Shown here piece by piece: positions 36,829 to 45,068 of a stretch of 46,249 bases of DNA. The DNA comes from Bacteroidales bacterium (GTDB lineage Bacteria; Bacteroidota; Bacteroidia; Bacteroidales; UBA10428). The stretch covers positions 1-46,249 of the forward strand of contig JAFGSZ010000113.1 of NCBI GenBank assembly GCA_016934395.1, in the 5' to 3' direction. Position numbers and translations under genes: made by a program. A model generated the notes under the pieces. It was not told the origin of the DNA, searched no databases, and saw only the letters and a program-made list of their open reading frames with translations. Numbering within the stretch: the first letter of the stretch is position 1; every line of letters starts with the position of its first letter.

Positions 36829-39204
36829 ATGGATGGGCGCCGGGGATTATATAAGTGGAATAAAAAAAAGAGTTTTTTAAGTATACTTTTTATACTTATT
36901 TTTCTCTATTTGATTTACCCCCTGCCAAAATTTAACGCACCGGCAAGTAAGGTTATCTATTCCCGGGAAAAAAAGCTGTTGGGCGCTAAGATTGCAGATG
37001 ATGAACAATGGCGGTTTCCCGAATTGGAAACCGTACCGGAAAAGTTCCGCCGTTCGATAATTTCTTTTGAAGACCGGTATTTCTATTTTCATCCGGGATT
37101 TAATCCGGGTGCCCTGATCAGGGCCGGCTTTCAGAATATTAAAGCGGGTAGGATCGTAAGCGGGGGAAGCACCCTGTCCATGCAGGTAATTCGCCTGGCA
37201 AGAAAGGGCAGAGAAAGAACCATTAAAGAAAAACTGATTGAAATTGTTCTTTCCACAAAACTTGAACTTAAATATTCTAAAAAGAAAATTCTGGCGTTGT
37301 ATGCTTCTTATGCACCTTTCGGTGGAAATGTGGTTGGGCTGGAAGCTGCATCATGGCGCTATTTTGGTCGTTCTCCGGAACACCTGTCGTGGGGTGAGTC
37401 TGCTACCCTGGCGGTTTTGCCCAATGCGCCGTCGCTTATATTCCCCGGAAAAAACCAGGAGATTCTGAAACAAAAAAGAGATCGTTTACTGTGCAAACTG
37501 TTGCATGAAGGCATTATCGATACGCTTACATGGCAACTTTCGCTTAAAGAAAAGCTTCCCGGAAAACCCGGAAATATACCCCGGCATGCGCCCCATTTGC
37601 TGAACCGTTTCATGAACACAAATAAAGGCAATCGTGTTATTTCTACAATAAATTTCGATTTTCAGCAATCTGTGAATAGTATAGCAGCACGACACCAGCG
37701 ACGGCTTATTTTTAATGAAATTTACAATGCCGCCATTCTTATTATAGATGTGAAAACCGGCGATGTACTTGCCTATGTTGGCAACACAGATAATATCGGA
37801 AACAGTGAACATGCAAATGATGTGGATATTATAACTGCAGCGCGCAGTTCCGGTAGTATTTTAAAACCCCTGTTATATGCTGCCTGCCTGAACGAAGGCG
37901 AACTGCTTCAGAATACCTTAATTCCCGACATTCCCATGTTTATGGATGGATTTTCCCCAAAAAACTACAGTTTGACATTTGACGGGGCAGTACCTGCTCA
38001 GCAGGCCCTTTCACGTTCGTTAAACGTACCTGCTGTCCATTTGCTGGCATCATACGGTGTTGACAGGTTTTACAATTTGCTTAAAAAATTGAATTTCAGT
38101 ACGGTGGTGTTTTCACCAGATCATTACGGATTATCCCTGATACTGGGCGGGGCTGAAGTTACCTTATGGGATCTGTGCAAGGCATATTCCGGTATGGCAA
38201 GAATTCTTGAACATACGGTAGACGATCAATACCGGTATTATGCTTCAGATTATTTTGAACCCTTGTTGGTTCTTCCTTCTGAAAAGACCCGGAATACGGA
38301 AAATATTCCCGGCGAATCCGAATATTTTAATGTGGCTTCTATATGGTATACCTTTAAGGCCTTGCTGGAAGTTAACCGGCCTGCAAATGAAACAGGCTGG
38401 CAATATTTTTCATCAGCCCGGAAAATTGCATGGAAAACAGGCACCAGTTTTGGCTTTAGGGATGCCTGGGCAGTTGGGATTACCCCACAGTATGTTGTTG
38501 GCGTATGGGTAGGTAATGCAGATGGTGAGGGTCGCCCGGAACTTATTGGATTAACTGCCGCAGCCCCCATTCTGTTTGATGTTTTTGATATGCTGAATCC
38601 GCAAGGCTGGTTCGAAAAGCCCTATGATGAATTGGTTTATGCGCCCGTATGTCACGAGAGTGGATACCTGGCTTCCATAAACTGTAATAATGTGGATACA
38701 ATAGAAATACCTTTTAACGGTATAAGAACAATACCATGTCCTTTTCATCAGATTGTACACCTTGATAAACAAGAGAAATACAGAGTAAATTCTTCTTGTG
38801 AACCTCCAGGAAATATAAAACATACATCGTGGTTTGTTTTACCGCCTGTAATGGAATATTACTTTAGACCAAAACATTCCTGGTACTTAACCTTACCACC
38901 TTATAAACCGGGCTGCAGCGATATGTTGCAAAATAATATTATGGAGTTTGTATATCCTAAAGAATCCACAAAAATTTATGTTCCGCTGGATATTTATGGA
39001 AACCGGGGAAAAACTGTTTTCGAAGTGGCCCATCGTGAACCCGAAACACAATTGTTCTGGCATATCGATAATATCTTTATCGGTACCACAAAAGAAATTC
39101 ATCAACTGGGCTGTAATCCCGGATTAGGAAGACATATTCTGACTGTAATAGATGAAAAGGGAAATACCATTTATCGTAATTTTGAGATTGTAAATCCTGA
39201 CTAA
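36829..39204 (+). CDS. pbpC: Penicillin-binding protein 1C (bifunctional peptidoglycan synthase)
   Basis: The 791-residue protein has one N-terminal membrane helix (about 15-30). A glycosyltransferase 51 domain follows with FEDRYFYFHPG (catalytic E81) and GGSTLSMQV. The transpeptidase domain has SILK (S343, K346), SRSLN and KTGTS (K536). The C-terminal region (about 640-791) fits the BiPBP C-terminal domain. It would polymerise and cross-link peptidoglycan in the periplasm. PbpC and the thioester macroglobulin are known neighbours and are thought to act together in repairing a wall breached by a protease. The gap to the upstream gene is 17 bases, so they form an operon. A stem-loop at 39209-39235 without a T run follows. 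Confidence 0.95.
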   Translation: MDGRRGLYKWNKKKSFLSILFILIFLYLIYPLPKFNAPASKVIYSREKKLLGAKIADDEQWRFPELETVPEKFRRSIISFEDRYFYFHPGFNPGALIRAGFQNIKAGRIVSGGSTLSMQVIRLARKGRERTIKEKLIEIVLSTKLELKYSKKKILALYASYAPFGGNVVGLEAASWRYFGRSPEHLSWGESATLAVLPNAPSLIFPGKNQEILKQKRDRLLCKLLHEGIIDTLTWQLSLKEKLPGKPGNIPRHAPHLLNRFMNTNKGNRVISTINFDFQQSVNSIAARHQRRLIFNEIYNAAILIIDVKTGDVLAYVGNTDNIGNSEHANDVDIITAARSSGSILKPLLYAACLNEGELLQNTLIPDIPMFMDGFSPKNYSLTFDGAVPAQQALSRSLNVPAVHLLASYGVDRFYNLLKKLNFSTVVFSPDHYGLSLILGGAEVTLWDLCKAYSGMARILEHTVDDQYRYYASDYFEPLLVLPSEKTRNTENIPGESEYFNVASIWYTFKALLEVNRPANETGWQYFSSARKIAWKTGTSFGFRDAWAVGITPQYVVGVWVGNADGEGRPELIGLTAAAPILFDVFDMLNPQGWFEKPYDELVYAPVCHESGYLASINCNNVDTIEIPFNGIRTIPCPFHQIVHLDKQEKYRVNSSCEPPGNIKHTSWFVLPPVMEYYFRPKHSWYLTLPPYKPGCSDMLQNNIMEFVYPKESTKIYVPLDIYGNRGKTVFEVAHREPETQLFWHIDNIFIGTTKEIHQLGCNPGLGRHILTVIDEKGNTIYRNFEIVNPD

Positions 39205-39208
39205 TTGC

Positions 39209-39235
39209 ATATTGGCCATGTAGACATGGTAATAT
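39209..39235. other. Stem-loop after pbpC
   Basis: ATATT-GG-CCATGT-AG-ACATGG-T-AATAT forms a near-perfect imperfect hairpin, with a 6-bp CCATGT/ACATGG core and a short bulge. No T run follows, so an mRNA-stabilising or processing hairpin is as likely as a terminator. Confidence 0.45.
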
Positions 39236-39445
39236 TATGCCGGTCAACAGTTGAACCTGTGAGCCTGTAATGGTAAAATAGTATAAAGAATAGATTATTG
39301 CCTATCATTTATGCTATTTGAATTCCACTATTATTCTGTTATTTTTAGCCCTTCTTTATTGCGCATTTCACATAAATCATGAAGGTATAAAGAAAATTAC
39401 CTGGCAAAAACCAGATCAGTTGGATATAATTTAAAAAGTTGATAT

Positions 39446-40741
39446 ATGAAGCGAAGGGTATTGGTTTTATTAAGCACACTTGTGTTAATGGTTGTATGTA
39501 TTTCAGCCCAGGAGTCTCCCGGATTTAAAGTTGTTGGCCGGCATTTATATGATAAGTGCGGCGAACGGGTAATTTTAAGGGGAGTGGCCAATCCTAATAT
39601 ATGGTTCGAGAAAAGTGGAATACCACGCTATGCGGAAATAAAACAAACAGGGGCCAATGTGGTGCGCATAGTATGGCAAACCTGGGGTACTGCTGCAGAA
39701 CTTGATGTCGCCATTTCCAATTGTATTGCCGAAGATATGATTCCAATGATAGAATTGCATGATGCTACCGGTGACTGGAGCAAATTGCAGCTTTGTGTCG
39801 ACTATTGGGTACGCGAAGATATTGTTGATGTAATACAGAAACACGAGGAATATTTACTGTTAAATATTGCCAATGAATGTGGTAATAATGTATCCTCAAC
39901 CAGTTTCCTTAACGGATATACAGCTGTTGTTCAGCAGATGAGGGATTCCAGCATTCATGTTCCCCTGGTAATTGATGCATCGGGATGGGGACAAAATATA
40001 AATATTCTTCAGTCTCAGGGACCCACATTAATAGAAAATGATCCGGATCATAACCTCCTGTTCTCGGTTCATATGTGGTGGCCGCCAATGTATGGATACA
40101 CAGAAAGCGATATTGTTGATGAGATTGCACAATCGGTGGCAATGGGATTACCTTTAATTGTTGGTGAATTTTCACAAATGCACGGTGATTGTGATGAAAC
40201 CCAGATTACTGTTTCAAATTCTATTGCATATAAAACCATAATCAGGGAATGTCAGGAAAATAATGTGGGGTATATTGCATGGTCATGGTGGGGCAATTGT
40301 AATTACCGTTGGGATATGAGTTCCAGCGGTACGTATAGCACCCTGTATGACTGGGGTCTTGAGGTGGCTGTTACGGATGCCAACAGTATTAAAAATACTT
40401 CTGTGCGACCCTATTCCATTCTGCACGGTGAGTGTAATCCAAATCCGGTAAATTCTATTAATCAGGTTGACCAACTGGTTGAAACCTGTACGTTATTTCC
40501 AAATTATCTTGATGCTGCGCATGTATATGCTACATTACAATATACATTAACCCAATCATCACAGGTAACTGTAAAGGTTTACAATTCACTCGGTACGGAA
40601 ATTCAGACATTAGTCAATTCAGGTCAAACTCCCGGGGAGTATTCCGTTCGATTTAATGCAGAAGGATTACCAGGCGGAATGTATTTCTGTGTTGTTAAAA
40701 CCGGGCAATTTAACAAATCATTTAAATTGATACTTCATTAA
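39446..40741 (+). CDS. GH5-family glycoside hydrolase with T9SS C-terminal domain
   Basis: The 431-residue protein has a signal peptide (about 1-21, ending ISAQ). A GH5-type barrel follows: RGVANPNIWF near the start, then NIANECGN (acid/base E144) and VGEFSQ (nucleophile E241), with IVWQTW and VHMWWPPM as substrate-side aromatics. This is the retaining endo-glycanase arrangement of cellulases and mannanases; the substrate is not readable. The last 80 residues (VTVKVYNSLGTEIQTLV, then GGMYFCVVKTG) resemble a type A T9SS sorting domain, though the usual YPNP opening is degenerate (FPNY). It would be exported to the cell surface. It is a single gene with 241 bases upstream. Confidence 0.85.
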   Translation: MKRRVLVLLSTLVLMVVCISAQESPGFKVVGRHLYDKCGERVILRGVANPNIWFEKSGIPRYAEIKQTGANVVRIVWQTWGTAAELDVAISNCIAEDMIPMIELHDATGDWSKLQLCVDYWVREDIVDVIQKHEEYLLLNIANECGNNVSSTSFLNGYTAVVQQMRDSSIHVPLVIDASGWGQNINILQSQGPTLIENDPDHNLLFSVHMWWPPMYGYTESDIVDEIAQSVAMGLPLIVGEFSQMHGDCDETQITVSNSIAYKTIIRECQENNVGYIAWSWWGNCNYRWDMSSSGTYSTLYDWGLEVAVTDANSIKNTSVRPYSILHGECNPNPVNSINQVDQLVETCTLFPNYLDAAHVYATLQYTLTQSSQVTVKVYNSLGTEIQTLVNSGQTPGEYSVRFNAEGLPGGMYFCVVKTGQFNKSFKLILH

Positions 40742-40789
40742 ACTTCTCCTCCATATTCGGAAATAAAAGTTTTTCTAAACATTCTGAAG

Positions 40790-40830
40790 AAATATTTGTT
40801 TATAACAAATAATGTTCAAAACAAATATTT
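40790..40830. promoter_or_regulatory. Inverted-repeat operator before the MarR/yceI pair
   Basis: AAATATTTGTT (40790-40800) pairs perfectly with AACAAATATTT (40820-40830), the latter abutting the ATG at 40831. Inside it ATTTGTT-TAT-AACAAAT (40794-40810) is a second palindrome, so three half-sites are present. A binding site for the MarR protein encoded directly downstream is the natural reading. Confidence 0.6.
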
Positions 40831-41292
40831 ATGGACAGGAACCTGGCAAAGGAAAATCCTTATATGCGGATGGTTGTCAATATTTTGAGAACCGGTAATA
40901 TTATCGATAAAAAGGTAAGTGAGGTGCTTAAGAAATTTGAAATAACCCACATTCAGTTTAATATTTTGAGAATTTTAGAGGTCGCTTATCCCAATTATCT
41001 TTCCGTGGGTGAGATTAACAGTGAACTGTTCTTTTCTACTTCAGATGTAACCCGATTACTCGACAGGCTTGAAAAAAAGGAACTGATCACACGGGTTATT
41101 TGTCCGAAGAACAGAAGAAAAATGGATATTTCCCTTACTGAAAAGGGCCATAATTTAATCGTTGAATCTTTGCCTGAAATCGAAAATAAACTGGATGGTT
41201 TTTACAAAGAAATTGTTTCTCCTGAAGAAAGAAACCTGGTAATTGATATCATGGGAAGGCTCAAAGGGGCTAAAAATAAAAATTTACAATAA
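40831..41292 (+). CDS. MarR-family regulator of the YceI gene
   Basis: The 153-residue protein has the MarR winged helix: helix-turn-helix with VGEINSELFFSTSDVTRLLDRLEKKELITR, and wing KNRRKMDISLTEKGHN. No cluster of cysteines suggests a metal or redox sensor (one Cys in the wing region). It overlaps an inverted-repeat operator and is followed after 24 bases by a yceI-type gene, a layout common in Bacteroidota. Autorepression and control of yceI are likely. The ligand is unknown. Confidence 0.9.
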   Translation: MDRNLAKENPYMRMVVNILRTGNIIDKKVSEVLKKFEITHIQFNILRILEVAYPNYLSVGEINSELFFSTSDVTRLLDRLEKKELITRVICPKNRRKMDISLTEKGHNLIVESLPEIENKLDGFYKEIVSPEERNLVIDIMGRLKGAKNKNLQ

Positions 41293-41316
41293 ATCAATAA
41301 CTTAAAAATTAAAACT

Positions 41317-41943
41317 ATGAAAAGAAAAAATGTAATGTTTTCAATGGTACTTGTATCAATACTGATACTTGTTTCATGCTCGCAAAGCGGGCAGAAAAAA
41401 GCTGAAAGCGCTTCTAAAGATGATAGTGTAAGTATAACTTCAGTTACAATTAATCCGGCCGAAAGCCGGTTAGTCTGGAGCGGGGAAGCGCTGGGCGTGT
41501 ATACCCACACGGGCACATTAAAATTATCTCAGGCTGAACTGGCCTTAAAAGACGGAAAAATTTCGGGCGGCAGTTTTACTGCAGATATGAAAAGCATTGT
41601 GCCTACAGATGCAAATTACGACCCGGAAAAAGGTTCCACAAAAGAAAAACTGGTGGGACATCTGTCGTCACCCGACTTTTTTGACGTGGAAAATTACCCT
41701 ACAGCCACATTTGTAATTACCAGTGTGGAAGGCAATACAGCAACAGGCACTTTAACCGTAAGGGGTATATCGAATGAAGAAAAGGTGGAAAATATTGAAA
41801 TTATACATGAAGGAGAAAAGGTTAAAATTACAGGCGACCTCGTTTTTAACAGAAAAACTTATAATGTTTCCTGGGATTACCCGATGAAAGACATGATATT
41901 ATCGAAAGATATTTCAGTGAAGGTTGAACTTTTAGGAAGTTAA
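41317..41943 (+). CDS. YceI-family lipoprotein
   Basis: The 208-residue protein has a lipoprotein signal (lipobox LVSC, C21). The mature part follows the YceI pattern: SRLVWSGEALGVYTHTGTLK, GSFTADMKSI, KLVGHLSSPDFFDVENYPTATFVIT and ITGDLVFNRKTYNVSW. YceI proteins form a lipocalin-like barrel that binds isoprenoids or related lipids in the periplasm. It lies 24 bases after the MarR gene and is probably co-transcribed. The function in Bacteroidota is not established; links to stress or isoprenoid quinone handling are inference. Confidence 0.93.
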   Translation: MKRKNVMFSMVLVSILILVSCSQSGQKKAESASKDDSVSITSVTINPAESRLVWSGEALGVYTHTGTLKLSQAELALKDGKISGGSFTADMKSIVPTDANYDPEKGSTKEKLVGHLSSPDFFDVENYPTATFVITSVEGNTATGTLTVRGISNEEKVENIEIIHEGEKVKITGDLVFNRKTYNVSWDYPMKDMILSKDISVKVELLGS

Positions 41944-41953
41944 AAATCATATA

Positions 41954-42076
41954 GAGGGTGTCTAAAAAGAAGTTATTTCTCGCCAAGACGCTAGGAGGTT
42001 AGTTGTTGATAACCAAAACTTTACCACTTAGCGGCTTTGCGGGAATTCCTTGTGTTCTGACTTTTTGGACAGCCTC
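41954..42076. mobile_element. 123-bp MITE-like palindromic element
   Basis: The ends GAGGGTGTCTAAAAAG (41954-41969) and CTTTTTGGACAGCCTC (42061-42076) are inverted repeats matching at 14 of 16 positions. The interior is also an inverted repeat: 41979-41998 and 42024-42043 match at 15 of 20 positions when one is reversed. The ends resemble those of some IS families (GAGGCTGTC...AAAAG). There is no coding sequence and no clear target-site duplication. It is best read as a non-autonomous miniature element or a bacterial intergenic repeat. It lies downstream of the yceI gene and could also act as a hairpin in RNA. Confidence 0.65.
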
Positions 42077-42161
42077 AATTCTCCTACCTATAATATTCAA
42101 TAAACGGAGTTTTAATAAAAGGAAACATTTAATACTGTTTCTGCAACCGTTATTTTAAAAC

Positions 42162-44237
42162 ATGTTGCAGTATTCGTTGTTAATCCGCGGTAAGAAAAAA
42201 AATCAAAACGTGCAGAATCATCCATATACTAATCATCTAATTTACGAAAGTAGTCCCTACTTGTTACAGCATGCCCACAATCCTGTAAACTGGTATCCCT
42301 GGGGGAAGGAAGCGCTTGCCAAAGCAAAAGAAAAAAACAAACTAATTATTATCAGTATCGGATATGCGGCATGTCACTGGTGTCATGTAATGGAGCATGA
42401 AAGTTTTGAAGATGTTGATGTTGCCAATTTTATGAATGATAATTTTATTTCAATAAAAGTGGATCGTGAGGAACGGCCCGATATTGATCAAATATACATG
42501 AATGCCGTTCAGTTACTTACCGGAAGAGGAGGGTGGCCGTTGAATGTGATTGTTTTACCTGATGGCAGGCCGATTTATGGAGGCACATATTTTTCGAAAG
42601 AACAATGGCTTTCGGTATTAAAACAAGTTTTCGAATTTGTAAAACAAAATCCTGACAAAACGAAAGAACAGGCAAACGCATTAACCGAAGGAATTAAAAC
42701 TTCTGAAATAATCACCGCAGTTAAAAAAAAGTATGATTTTACAGCAGATGATTTAAATACGTTGTTTAATCATTGGAAAGTAACTATAGATAAGACAAAT
42801 GGCGGGTATTCCGGGGCTCCAAAATTTCCTTTACCAGTTGGATATCAGTTTTTATTGTTTTATACTTATTTAACTCAAAATTCAGAAGCCTTAGATGCTG
42901 TAACTACTACACTGAATAAAATGGCAGAAGGTGGTATCTATGACCAGGCAGGCGGAGGATTTGCACGCTATTCAACAGATGCTTACTGGAAAGTGCCCCA
43001 TTTTGAAAAAATGCTTTATGATAATGCTCAACTTGTAAGTGTATATGCTTCGGCATATCAACAGACAAAATTGCCACAATACAAAAAAACAGTATACGAA
43101 ACACTTGAATTTATTCGACGTGAATTGACTTCAAAAGAAGGTGGTTTTTATGCTTCACTTGATGCTGACAGTGAAGGTGAAGAAGGAAAATTTTATGTTT
43201 GGACAAAAGAGGAGATTCAGCAACTGCTTGGCAAAAATGCTCCTTTGTTCATAGATTATTTTAACATTACCGGGCACGGCAATTGGGAAAACGGGAAGAA
43301 TATCTTATTTAAAACCACAACCGACAATATAATTGCTGAGAAATATAGTATCACTGAAACGGAATTGCAGAATAAGGTTTTTTCAGCAAAAAAAACAGTA
43401 CTTAAAGAACGTGCAAACAGAGTACGACCTTTACTTGATGATAAAATACTTACTTCCTGGAATGGCTTAATGCTTAAAGGTTACATAGATGCTTACAGAG
43501 TTTTTAATGAGCCGAAATTTTTATCTTCTGCTTTGAATAATGCCGAGTTCATTTTAAAAAATCTTAAATCTCCGGATTTCCGTCTTGATCGAAATTATAA
43601 AAACGGAAAGTCTACTATTAACGGGTTTCTTGATGATTACGCTTTTACAATCGATGCCTTTATTGCATTGTACCAGGCAACATTTATTGAAAAATATTTA
43701 CTTGAAGCCAAACAACTGGCAGCATATACCCTGGTGCATTTTTATGATACAAACAGTGGAATGTTCTTTTATACTTCTGATGAAGACCCTGTACTGATCG
43801 CCAGAAAGATGGAACTTACCGATAATGTTATTCCGGCTGCAAACTCAACTATGGCAAAAAACCTGTATGTACTCGGTCACTATTTTTCAGATCAAAATTT
43901 AATAGACAAATCATTAAAAATGCTTATTAATGTTAAAAAAGAAGCTGAAGTGGGAGGTGTCTATTATGCAAACTGGGATATTTTAATGGTTTGGTTTGTC
44001 AGCAAACCATACGAAGTAGCCATTGTTGGAAAAGATTATGTAAATAAACGCAAAGAATTTGATACACATTATTTACCCAATGTATTTTTATCAGGAGGTA
44101 ATGATAAAGGCACATTACCATTGCTTGAAGAAAAACTAATTTCGGGTCAGACTACTATTTATGTATGCCGGGATAAAACCTGTAAACTTCCTGTAAAAGA
44201 AGTAAATGAGGCTATAAGCCAAATAAACGGTAACTAA
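42162..44237 (+). CDS. Thioredoxin-domain protein of the YyaL/spermatogenesis-associated-20 family
   Basis: The 691-residue protein opens with the family's N-terminal block: [24 protein letters not shown], then CHWCHVM (C71, C74). This CxxC thioredoxin-like site begins the DUF255 domain. A long helical (alpha/alpha-barrel-like) region follows, with [17 protein letters not shown] and [15 protein letters not shown], typical of the family. Members have been linked to redox or sugar-related functions, but the biochemical role is not settled. Besides the ATG at 42162, a GTG at 42210 (VQNHPYTNH) lies closer to the conserved block and would give 675 residues. It converges on the hgc operon, with 41 bases between the two stops. 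Confidence 0.88.
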   Translation: MLQYSLLIRGKKKNQNVQNHPYTNHLIYESSPYLLQHAHNPVNWYPWGKEALAKAKEKNKLIIISIGYAACHWCHVMEHESFEDVDVANFMNDNFISIKVDREERPDIDQIYMNAVQLLTGRGGWPLNVIVLPDGRPIYGGTYFSKEQWLSVLKQVFEFVKQNPDKTKEQANALTEGIKTSEIITAVKKKYDFTADDLNTLFNHWKVTIDKTNGGYSGAPKFPLPVGYQFLLFYTYLTQNSEALDAVTTTLNKMAEGGIYDQAGGGFARYSTDAYWKVPHFEKMLYDNAQLVSVYASAYQQTKLPQYKKTVYETLEFIRRELTSKEGGFYASLDADSEGEEGKFYVWTKEEIQQLLGKNAPLFIDYFNITGHGNWENGKNILFKTTTDNIIAEKYSITETELQNKVFSAKKTVLKERANRVRPLLDDKILTSWNGLMLKGYIDAYRVFNEPKFLSSALNNAEFILKNLKSPDFRLDRNYKNGKSTINGFLDDYAFTIDAFIALYQATFIEKYLLEAKQLAAYTLVHFYDTNSGMFFYTSDEDPVLIARKMELTDNVIPAANSTMAKNLYVLGHYFSDQNLIDKSLKMLINVKKEAEVGGVYYANWDILMVWFVSKPYEVAIVGKDYVNKRKEFDTHYLPNVFLSGGNDKGTLPLLEEKLISGQTTIYVCRDKTCKLPVKEVNEAISQINGN

Positions 44238-44278
44238 TAATCTGTGGATTATGACCATATGATTATTTTAACAACTCC

Positions 44279-44752
44279 TTACCCGCAACTACAGGTATTT
44301 TGTTTCTTACCAAACTTACAGGTTCTTACTAAAACCATATTATTTGTTATTTTCTCAAACAACCTCAATAATTCTTTTTGTTCTTTATCATTCAATATGG
44401 TAAGGTTTTCTGCTATATATTGATCATTTTTTTTATTAATATCATTACAGGTTTTTTTCCCTTTTTCTGTAAGGCTTAACAATGCCATTCTTCTGTTTTC
44501 TAACGGTATTTCGCGTTTTACGAGTCCGCTGTTTACAAGGCCGTCTACCGTGCGACTTATGGTACTCTTGTCAAGCGATTGGCAACAAGCCAGTTCTGTG
44601 ACTGAAATGGTTTTTTTATTTTCGATCTCAAGCAGTGTATGACATTGTGCGAGGGTAACGCCTTTACAGCATGATTCGGAATTCTGGTTAAACAATTCCC
44701 GTTCGAATTTCCGCAATATTTCCCGGAAGTTTTTAATAAATTGATCATCCAT
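44279..44752 (-). CDS. Cysteine-rich MarR-family regulator in the hgc operon
   Basis: The 157-residue protein has the MarR winged helix: KTISVTELACCQSLDKSTISRTVDGLVNSGLVKR and wing ENRRMALLSLTEKGK. It carries nine cysteines (28, 29, 37, 56, 57, 102, 145, 154, 156), including adjacent pairs at 28-29 and 56-57 and a C-terminal CxC. Cysteines lie at the N-terminus, in the DNA-binding helix region and at the C-terminus, so thiol or metal sensing is plausible. The gene follows hgcB by 24 bases in the same direction and is therefore the third gene of the hgc operon. A 15-bp inverted repeat sits before hgcA. I infer that it represses hgcAB, possibly sensing Hg(II), As(III) or a disulfide stress, but no ligand is shown. 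Confidence 0.85.
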   Translation of the reverse strand: MDDQFIKNFREILRKFERELFNQNSESCCKGVTLAQCHTLLEIENKKTISVTELACCQSLDKSTISRTVDGLVNSGLVKREIPLENRRMALLSLTEKGKKTCNDINKKNDQYIAENLTILNDKEQKELLRLFEKITNNMVLVRTCKFGKKQNTCSCG

Positions 44753-44776
44753 AAATATATGTTTTTCTTTACTTTA

Positions 44777-45067
44777 TTAATTTGAACTGCAACCACAACC
44801 GCAGCTGGCCTCTGTATTATTAAGTAAACCGTTTATTACTGCTGCAGCACAACCAACACCTTTTTTTACAAAAATTGCATTTTCACTGCAATTTATAACA
44901 CATGCCCCGCATTCCATACATTTGTCACGATTCACAATACTTGCTTTGTTATTTACTAATTTAAACACTCTGTGGGGGCAAACTATAGCACACATTCCAC
45001 ACCCTGTGCATTTTGTTTCGTCGTACGTCAGGGTAACAACATCTTTTATATACAATTGATTATCCAT
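44777..45067 (-). CDS. hgcB: HgcB, two-[4Fe-4S] ferredoxin of mercury methylation
   Basis: The 96-residue protein has two CxxCxxCxxxC clusters (C20, C23, C26, C30 and C50, C53, C56, C60), each expected to bind one [4Fe-4S] centre. A conserved isolated cysteine follows at C73 (GVGCAAAVING), in the position known from characterised HgcB. The C-terminus is EASCGCGCSSN, a CxCxC set (C89, C91, C93), instead of the adjacent Cys-Cys pair usual for the family. HgcB supplies electrons to the HgcA corrinoid and probably binds Hg(II) at its tail. It lies one base after the hgcA stop, so it is translationally coupled, which is decisive support for the assignment over a generic ferredoxin. Confidence 0.92.
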   Translation of the reverse strand: MDNQLYIKDVVTLTYDETKCTGCGMCAIVCPHRVFKLVNNKASIVNRDKCMECGACVINCSENAIFVKKGVGCAAAVINGLLNNTEASCGCGCSSN

Positions 45068-45068
45068 A

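Noticed and set aside
41954-42076. Palindromic element considered as a plain transcription terminator
   Set aside because: The arms are far apart with a second nested repeat, there is no T run after the right arm, and the ends look like transposon ends.
44777-45067. HgcB considered as a generic ferredoxin
   Set aside because: It has the isolated C73 and a Cys-rich tail typical of HgcB and is coupled to hgcA by a one-base gap.
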